From NCBI GenBank assembly GCA_033239125.1, contig BSWB01000005.1, positions 21,691,447 to 21,755,446 on the forward strand: a stretch of DNA of 64,000 nt. The letters are read 5' to 3'. Below the pieces are notes generated by a model. It ran no database searches. It was not told the origin of the DNA and saw only the letters and a list, made by a program, of their open reading frames with translations. Below are positions 58,107 through 64,000 of this stretch, one piece after another (position 1 is the first letter of the stretch; the number at the start of each line of letters is the position of its first letter). A program made the position numbers and the translations under genes. The stretch is from Fagopyrum homotropicum. Lineage: Eukaryota > Streptophyta > Magnoliopsida > Caryophyllales > Polygonaceae.

Positions 58107-58111
58107 TGTGT

Positions 58112-58330
58112 GTCATCAAGACACTCCAATATCGATTTATTTTTCTTCAATAGTAAACACGACTTATGATTTGGTTAGAAACTCATTTTAAGTCGAACTA
58201 TTTAGTTGTTCAATATGATCTTTTAAATTGGAAAGAATGACTAAAAATTATACCAGCTATCACATGTGAAGCAAAAATAATACGAACTTTAAAAATAACA
58301 AAATTTTCTCATATCTACAAACTATGGAAG
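58112..58330 (+). pseudogene. L1-type LINE, 3' remnant after the B insertion
   Basis: Joins the LINE RNase H frame at the TGTGT TSD (GDHLC then VIKTLQYR). It continues with WLETHFKSNYLVVQYDLLNWKE and ITCEAN, the usual end of the domain, with two stops. No poly-A tail is obvious. Confidence 0.6.
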
Positions 58331-59167
58331 ACTAAACCAATTTTGATATGGTCAACCTTTTATTCCAAAATCTTAGTCAAAGTGTTAGCATGACAACGAA
58401 AAATTAGTTTGGGTGCAAAATGTAATTCATAATTTTGTAGGAAAATTGTAAAATAAAAAATACCATCTCCTTCCTCGCGGTCTCCTTCTCCTGGGTGTTA
58501 AGAAACCACAAAGTTCAACCTTACTTTTAACTCTCAGTTTATTTAGTGTTGATAATGGTTCAACACGTAAACTTAATATATACAGTATGAACATGATATT
58601 TATATTTTATCATTGTTTAGTGCTGTATTTTCATTGTCTTTCTCGTACATCTTAGTTAATCTTATGTTTAAATTGGTTTTGATTTTATTGGTTCTAAGCA
58701 TGAACATTTGAGGCTTTGCTAGGTTACTACTTTTACTGCTTTGTATGTTGTTGTTATTGATTAATTTGGTGAAAAAGGTATTGTTTTGACTTCCCCTATT
58801 CAAAAACAAGGGTTTTGAGGTTATAAATCAAATCCAACAAATTGAATCGATTTAATTAAAGTTGATGGTGCTAACTATGTGACTAACACGTTATTATTTG
58901 GTTTTACAATGTCTCTATGCAAATTCATAATCGATTCACATTGATTTAATAATTCGTTCATATTTGTAAGTGCTTCTTGAATTTTGAATCCAAAACGAGT
59001 AACATAGGTGAAGCATGAGGAAGAAGGTAATTTTTTGAAAGAATTTGATCAAATAGACATTTTCAATTTTCATTAAGTTTGTGTACTTATTCAATTTTTA
59101 CCACTTTCATTAAATTGAAGTCGGAAGGTAAGGGGATTTGATTAGGAGTACATTTACTAAATATATT
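58331..59167. other. AT-rich intergenic stretch
   Basis: No gene or repeat family recognised. The 69-residue minus frame (58600-58809) is Asn/Lys-rich and typical of AT-rich chance frames. Confidence 0.35.
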
Positions 59168-59176
59168 TATATCAGG

Positions 59177-59944
59177 AGGTAAATGTTCAGGTACGGCCCT
59201 TTTATTGCGGTACGGCCGTACCGCAGGGCGACACGTGTCCCGAAAAAAAAAAAAAAAAATTTTATTTTATTTTTTTTTCTTTTTTCTCTTTTTTGAAACG
59301 ATTTTTTTTTTTTTTTTTACGGAAACTAATGAAAATTTATTTGAACTACCATGTTATAATTTATGCACTATTATCCTATAAACTTTGAACTATTCCTATA
59401 TAATCCATGAACTATTACTTTTTAATATAATCCATGAACTATTCTATTATAATTCATGAACTATCCCATAATAAGTTTTAAACTATTACTTTCACTCCTT
59501 TATAAATTTTTGCACTTTAAACTATTCTATTATAATTCATGAACTATTCTATTATAATTCATGAACTATTCTATTATAATTCATGAACTATCCCATAATA
59601 AGTTTTGAACTATTACTTTCACTCCTTTATAAAGTTTGCACTATGAACTATTCTATTATAATTCATGAACTATCCTTTTAGAAGTTATGAACTATTACTT
59701 AATAAGTTTTGAACTATTACTTTCAATCCTTTATGAATTTTACACTATGAACTATTCTATTATAATTCATGAACTATCCTTTTATAAGTTATGAACTATT
59801 CCATAATAAGTTTTGAACTATTACTTTTACTCGTTTTTTTTTTAAATTAAAAAAAAAAAAAAAAAAAAATTTCGGGACACGTGTCGCCCTGCGGTACGGC
59901 CGCACGGCCGTACCGCAATAATGGGCCTTACTTGAATAATACCC
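59177..59944. mobile_element. MULE-type MITE with palindrome-bearing inverted ends
   Basis: A 768-bp element with inverted ends of about 65-75 bp (AGGTAAATGTTCAGGTACGG at left; the right end in inverse GGGTATTATTCAAGTAAGG) and a 9-bp TSD TATATCAGG (59168-59176, 59945-59953; a tenth base A also matches). A 9-10-bp TSD fits Mutator-like elements. Each end holds a GCGGTACGGCCGTACCGC palindrome (59207-59224; the right copy has a 6-bp insertion) and an ACACGTGT G-box. A/T homopolymers lie just inside. No transposase. Confidence 0.85.
59395..59825. repeat. Minisatellite inside the MITE
   Basis: Imperfect tandem copies of TTCATGAACTAT and TAAGTTTTGAACTATTAC units, in higher-order groups of about 70-115 bp (TATTCTATTATAATTCATG recurs at least six times). 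Confidence 0.85.
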
Positions 59945-59953
59945 TATATCAGG

Positions 59954-60483
59954 AACCTAATTACTTGAGAAAATCTTGAAAATACTTATTTAGCTAATTT
60001 AATCTTTTTTTTAACATTGTTCTCCCAGTTTTTGTAAATTGTATTCTCCACCCAAAATTTCCCTATAACTGTCATATTAACACTTCCAGTGAAGTTTTAG
60101 TTGAAAATATTGACTATATCACAATTGTAGTAATCCTTCATAATATGTATACGATTTGGCAGTTTTTAAAGTTTGTATAACTTTTGGTTCACTAGTGATA
60201 ATTTATATTATTTTTGTCAATTTTTAGTTAAAATATGTATAGATGAGTTTATATTATTTTTAATAAGTCTTTTCGAAATAAAGTTTTGTAAAAACAAGCA
60301 TGTGCAAAATTGCAATGCTCATGCGCCCCACTAGCATGCTACTTTGACGGCCTCAATTTCGAAATCATATATCATATATTAGTTTAAGTAAAATTAACCT
60401 AAAATAATACCAACTATTAATATTCAATTCAAAATAATACCAACTTTAAAAATTATTAGAAGCAATACAAACTATAACATATT
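59954..60483. other. AT-rich intergenic stretch
   Basis: No gene seen. AATAATACCAACT occurs twice near 60400-60450. Confidence 0.3.
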
Positions 60484-61095
60484 TACCAAAAATAATATGT
60501 CTTACTTTACGGGCAAAATACTAACTCCGACAATGACGTGATAACCGGAATTTTAAATGTCATCAAAAAATGGATTAATTGTGTGATGTGGATTTTTTTA
60601 AAATCAAGTTAATAACATAAAAATTAAAAGTATATATATAAATTAAGTATTATATTTAAGTTATATTTTTGTAACTAATTTTTTTTATTATAATTTTTTA
60701 CAAATTTTGTAGAAATTTTTTTTTTAAAAGAAACAATGTGTAATATATATTTTTAGAAGTAATTTGTTTTCTAGTGAATTCAAAAAAAGCTTTTAAAAAA
60801 TTCACACAAAAAGATTTTTTTAATAGTACAAAAAATTATTTAAAAAATACTTATGAAATTTATTTTATTTTTAATAAAAAAAATGTTTTTTTATAAAACA
60901 TTACTTACGAAATTATTATTTTTAAAAAAATTAATTATATTTTTTTAACATATTAAATGTCATTAACTTGATTTAAGAAAAATAAAATTTACATAATTAT
61001 TTCTTGATGACATAAAAGATTTTGGTTGCCACGTCATCACCGGAGTTAAGGATTTTTGCCATAAAATAAGACATATTATTTTGGGCAAATTTGGT
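60484..61095. mobile_element. Long-inverted-repeat element (probable non-autonomous MULE or foldback)
   Basis: Arms of about 130 bp at 60484-60612 and 60962-61095 are imperfect inverse copies. Shared landmarks are AAAATAATATGTCTTA, GGCAAAA, TAACTCCG, ATGACGTG, ATGTCATCAA and AAATCAAGTTAAT. The 350-bp centre is A/T-rich without a frame. No clear TSD was found. A direct link to the downstream MULE gene is not shown. Confidence 0.55.
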
Positions 61096-61209
61096 AACTA
61101 GGCTTTATTAAGAAACCATGATACTAAGTAGGCTGTTTTATATTTTCCATCAAGAAAATATACTCCAAAATCATATTTACCATTCAAGTAGAAATTAATT
61201 ACCAAAATC

Positions 61210-61515
61210 ATTAGGTAAAATCTCCTCTTTCTCTCTCTTTTCTGTTACAATCAACCGAACGCGATCTGGTTTCTTGTCCTCCTCTCGATCTCGATTTCAG
61301 AATCCATTTTTCTCCTCCTTCGATCTCGTAAGTTCTCCTTCTCGCAAGCTTCTCTGGTATCACAATTATCGATCTACTTTCTCTCTTATCTCTCACAATC
61401 GACATCGATCGGGCAATCTTCTCTGGTATCAATCGATCAAACACCATAAACGAATACAACACAATCGATTTGTGATTCAAGACTTCAAATACCAGAATTC
61501 GCTTCGATCTAACAG
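61210..61515 (+). promoter_or_regulatory. Putative 5' leader of the MULE gene
   Basis: A CT-rich start (CTCCTCTTTCTCTCTC) followed by TC-rich DNA. Two donor candidates: GTAAGT at 61328-61333 and CAG|GTATCT at 61516. TCTGGTAT occurs at 61353 and 61422, and in inverse at 61489-61496. A CAGTATTAT lies just after, at 61563. The 138-residue frame at 61274-61690 is TC-rich and not supported. Confidence 0.4.
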
Positions 61516-61615
61516 GTATCTCTCTCACAATATTCTACTCTCTCTCTCTCTCGCCTCTTCTTCAGTATTATTCTGTTATTTTGTTCACCATTGTGAAATT
61601 TTGATCAGATTCTTG

Positions 61616-62612
61616 TATTTCTGGTATAAGGTATCGTCAGATTTGGTTTTGTTTTCAATTATGTTTCTGGTATTAATGAGTGTGTTATGATTTCAATTTT
61701 CTCTGTTCTGGTATCAATTTGATAAACGATTCTGGTATGAACCTTGTTGCTAGTTTGTTTTCTTAATTCTGATATGAAAGAATGAGTTCTGGTATCATTA
61801 ATTCTCTGGTATAATGATTTGAATGAATTCTGGTATAATTGAACTTCTGGTATTTGTGGTGTTGTAAATAATTATGGTATACTTGAACGTTTGGTATACT
61901 TGATCTTCTGGTATTTATGTTCTTGTGCATAATTTTAGTATACTTCAACGTCTGGTATAATTGAACTTCTGGTATTTGTGGTGTTGTGCATGATTATGGT
62001 ATACTTCAACGTCTGGTATACTTGATCTTCTGGTATTTATGTTCTTGTGCATAATTCTGGTATACTTCAACGTCTGGTATAATTGAACTTCTAGTATTTG
62101 TGGTGTTGTGCATAATTATTGTATGAATTAATGAGTTCTGGTATACTCTCTTTTGTAGTATGATAATTGTCTTTTTAGTATCATTAATTCTCTGGTATTT
62201 GTGGTGTTGTGAATAATTTTGGTATGAATTAAATGAGTTCGGGTATAATCTCTTTTGTAGTATGATAATTATCTTTCTGGTATCATTAATTCTCTAGTAT
62301 TTGTGGTATTGTGCATAATTCTTGAATGAATTAATGAGTTCTGGTATAATCTCCTTTGTAATATGATAATTATCTTTCCGGTATCATTAATTCTGGTATG
62401 AATTAATGAGTTTTGGTATAATTAGTTTTGTAGTATGCTAATTGTCTTTCTGGTATCATTAATTCTCTAGTATAATGAATTGAATGACTTCTGGTATTTG
62501 TGATGTTGTGCATAATTCTGGTATACTTTAACTTCTAGTATACTTGAACTTCTGGTATTTGTGGTGTTGTGCATAATTTGGTATACTTTTAACTTCTGGT
62601 ATACTTATACTA
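61616..62612 (+). repeat. Array of dispersed TCTGGTAT motifs in the 5' intron of the MULE gene
   Basis: About 30 TGGTAT and about nine TAGTAT sites within 1 kb by hand count, set in longer imperfect units such as CTTCTGGTATTTGTGGTG and GTATACTTCAACGTC. Chance expectation for one 6-mer in 1 kb is about 0.25. The stretch fits an intron: a pyrimidine tract and TGTACAG acceptor at about 62620-62635 immediately precede the coding exon. Confidence 0.85.
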
Positions 62613-62647
62613 GTTTTTTTTTCTGATATGTACAGAACTTGTTAGCC

Positions 62648-63792
62648 ATGGCTCAATTACAAATTTTAGTTTATTGTGGAGGAGAATGGAAATCTGTGAA
62701 AAATGAATGGAAATATTTAGGGGATAAAGTAGTGTGCAAACCCATCACTGTGGGAGATCTAGTTAGCATACCAGAAATTAGGATGTTGATTGCCAAACGT
62801 TTTCAAGTAGATGAGACAATGAACAAATTGGAACTTACATACAAGAATACCTTAAATAAAGTTTTGCAACCATTTTATATTGAAACTGTACAAGATTTTG
62901 AGGATTTTGTTGAAGTTAATCAATTGACTCAACCATGCTGGAGTGTGCCATTGTGTGTGAGATTAAAGTCTACAATTATTATACCAGAAATTGAAGAAAT
63001 TAATGAATATCATTCATACACTGTCATTGTTCCTGCTCTCAGTGTGACTGAAATAGAAACAGAGAATAGCTATGCAATCACTGAAGTTCAACCTGAAGAA
63101 ACTCAATGGGGTCTTAAGCTTGGTCAAAAGTTCTAGGATAAAAACGCAGTGAAAAATGCATTGTGTTTGAATGTTGTTGCTGAATGTACACAATACAAAA
63201 TAACAAAGTCTATCAAGCTTGCTATTCTTGCGCGATGTCTAGATAAAGATTGTAAGTGGCGCCGGTTCTCAAAAATCAAGAAATCGAAAGTGTTTACACT
63301 AACAAAGTATACCAGAGAGCACACTTGTTCATTCCATACAAGAAGAAATTATCGCAGAAAGGTCTCATATCCTGTCATTGCTGAAATAGTTGCAAAAATG
63401 TAAGTCTATTGCTTATTATCACATATAATATTCACTTCTATATTGTTTTCTTCCATTCTGGTATGAACTACATTCAAATCATATTGTTTATGTTATTCAG
63501 GTATGCTAATACACATAAACTCCCCGAGCCTAAGACAATTATTGGAATTTTGAGAAACGAGCATGGTTTAGAAGCTAGCTACTGGAAATGTTGGATGGCA
63601 CAAGAGGCTGTCAAGGACAATATAAAAGGAACAAATGAAGAGAACTACAAGGGTGTGCCGGTGTACTTACATCGATTGCAAGAGGCAAATCCGAACACTA
63701 TTGTAGCACTACAATTGGATGATGAAAACAAATTCAAGTACGTCTTCTTTGCTTTGGGACAATCAATGAAAGGATATTCAATAATGAGAAAG
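62648..63792 (+). pseudogene. MULE (MuDR-type) transposase, 5' part, with an in-frame TAG
   Basis: Start ATG at 62648 (GCCATGGCT). The N-terminal domain has LVYCGGEWKSV, GDLVSIPEIR and CWSVPLCVRL. The frame meets TAG at 63134-63136 after GLKLGQKF and continues in the same frame with DKNAVKNAL. Then the MuDR zinc-binding region: ILARCLDKDCKWRR and YTREHTCSFH (CX4CX..HXC, 63210-63340). Intron 63400-63500 (ATG|GTAAGT, TTATTCAG) joins AK to MYANTHKLPEP in frame. The next exon has SYWKCWMAQEAV, YLHRLQEANPNTI and KYVFFALGQSMKGYSIMRK, the segment before the DDE core. The donor AAG|GTATTA at 63793 starts the next intron. The catalytic exon(s) lie beyond the window. The stop suggests a pseudogene, unless read through. 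Confidence 0.85.
63400..63500 (+). other. Intron of the MULE gene
   Basis: GTAAGT donor and TTATTCAG acceptor, 101 nt. It contains TTCTGGTAT at about 63458. Joining the flanks keeps the frame and restores transposase homology. Confidence 0.7.
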
Positions 63793-64000
63793 GTATTATC
63801 CTTGTTCTAGTATGTAATAAAGTTATGCCTCTGGTATTATCAATTATGCATGAATGATATAGATTGTGGTAGTAATGTTGTGTTTCTGGTAAGCAGTATA
63901 ATTATCTTTCTAGTATGCTCTTTTCTGGTTTGTATAACCAGTGTCTGGTATTGTTAGATAAATGTACTTCTGGTAATATCATTTCTGATTTGATTGCAAG
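63793..64000 (+). other. Next intron of the MULE gene, truncated by the window edge
   Basis: Starts GTATTA after AGAAAG. CTAGTATG, CTGGTATTATC, TCTGGTAAG, CTAGTATG, CTGGTATTG and CTGGTAATATC occur within 200 bp, the same motif as the 5' intron. Confidence 0.6.

Noticed and set aside
61274..61690. 138-residue frame over the MULE leader
   Set aside because: Composition follows TC-rich DNA, it lacks family motifs, and it crosses two likely splice donors.
63134..63150. A mini-intron removing the MULE TAG
   Set aside because: Candidate donors are only 30-46 nt from the CGCAG acceptor, too short for a plant intron, and homology runs through the stop.

Overview
The window is plant nuclear DNA (most likely a eudicot) made almost entirely of nested transposable elements. 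No ordinary host gene, rRNA, tRNA or CRISPR array was recognised. The plant call rests on Athila and Tekay/Del Ty3-gypsy lineages, LTR primer sites complementary to tRNA-Asp and initiator tRNA-Met, an L1-type LINE with an RNase H domain, a hAT element with CGGGTC-rich ends, and Mutator-like (MULE) sequences.

Layout. 1-3063: rearranged Athila-type fragments (A: gag piece and LTR). 3064-3772 and 12994-15526: an old minus-strand Tekay-like element (C), split by a young, nearly intact plus-strand Tekay element (D, 3773-12993, TSD ATCAC). C's LTR is in turn split at 15527-42294 by a hAT-type element with an 8-bp TSD (TATAACGG). Inside the hAT lies a second old minus-strand Tekay-like element (E, 16056-38946). 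E's 5' LTR was entered by an Athila element (F, 21999-36783, minus), and F contains a plus-strand solo LTR of a third Athila-like family (G, 27310-28944, TSD GGTAT). A truncated, scrambled LTR of a Tekay family called B fills 40147-41961. C resumes at about 42303, with B solo LTRs at 42805-44565 and 45125-46690. 47345-49355 plus 58112-58330 is one LINE, split by a complete but decayed B element (49361-58106, TSD TGTGT). 58331-61200 is AT-rich and holds a MULE-type MITE (59177-59944) and a long inverted repeat (60484-61095). 61200-64000 carries the 5' part of a plus-strand MULE transposase gene whose non-coding parts are saturated with a TCTGGTAT motif.

Coding content. D keeps the gag-protease-RT-RNase H-integrase order, broken by two TAG codons. 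F keeps an 874-residue gag-protease frame, a pol with one frameshift and two stops, and an intact 521-residue ATHILA ORF-1-type protein in the envelope position with its own TATA-like leader. C, E, B and the LINE are heavily decayed. The MULE gene has zinc-finger and pre-catalytic regions but an in-frame TAG.

Most notable signals: the TCTGGTAT array in the MULE gene, which resembles the dispersed target motifs of VANDAL anti-silencing (VANC) proteins; family-specific dyad motifs, several centred on CGGCCG, scattered through the LTRs and even coding regions of unrelated families; and splice-donor hairpins shared by the Tekay-like LTRs. All boundaries, TSDs and counts were read by eye.
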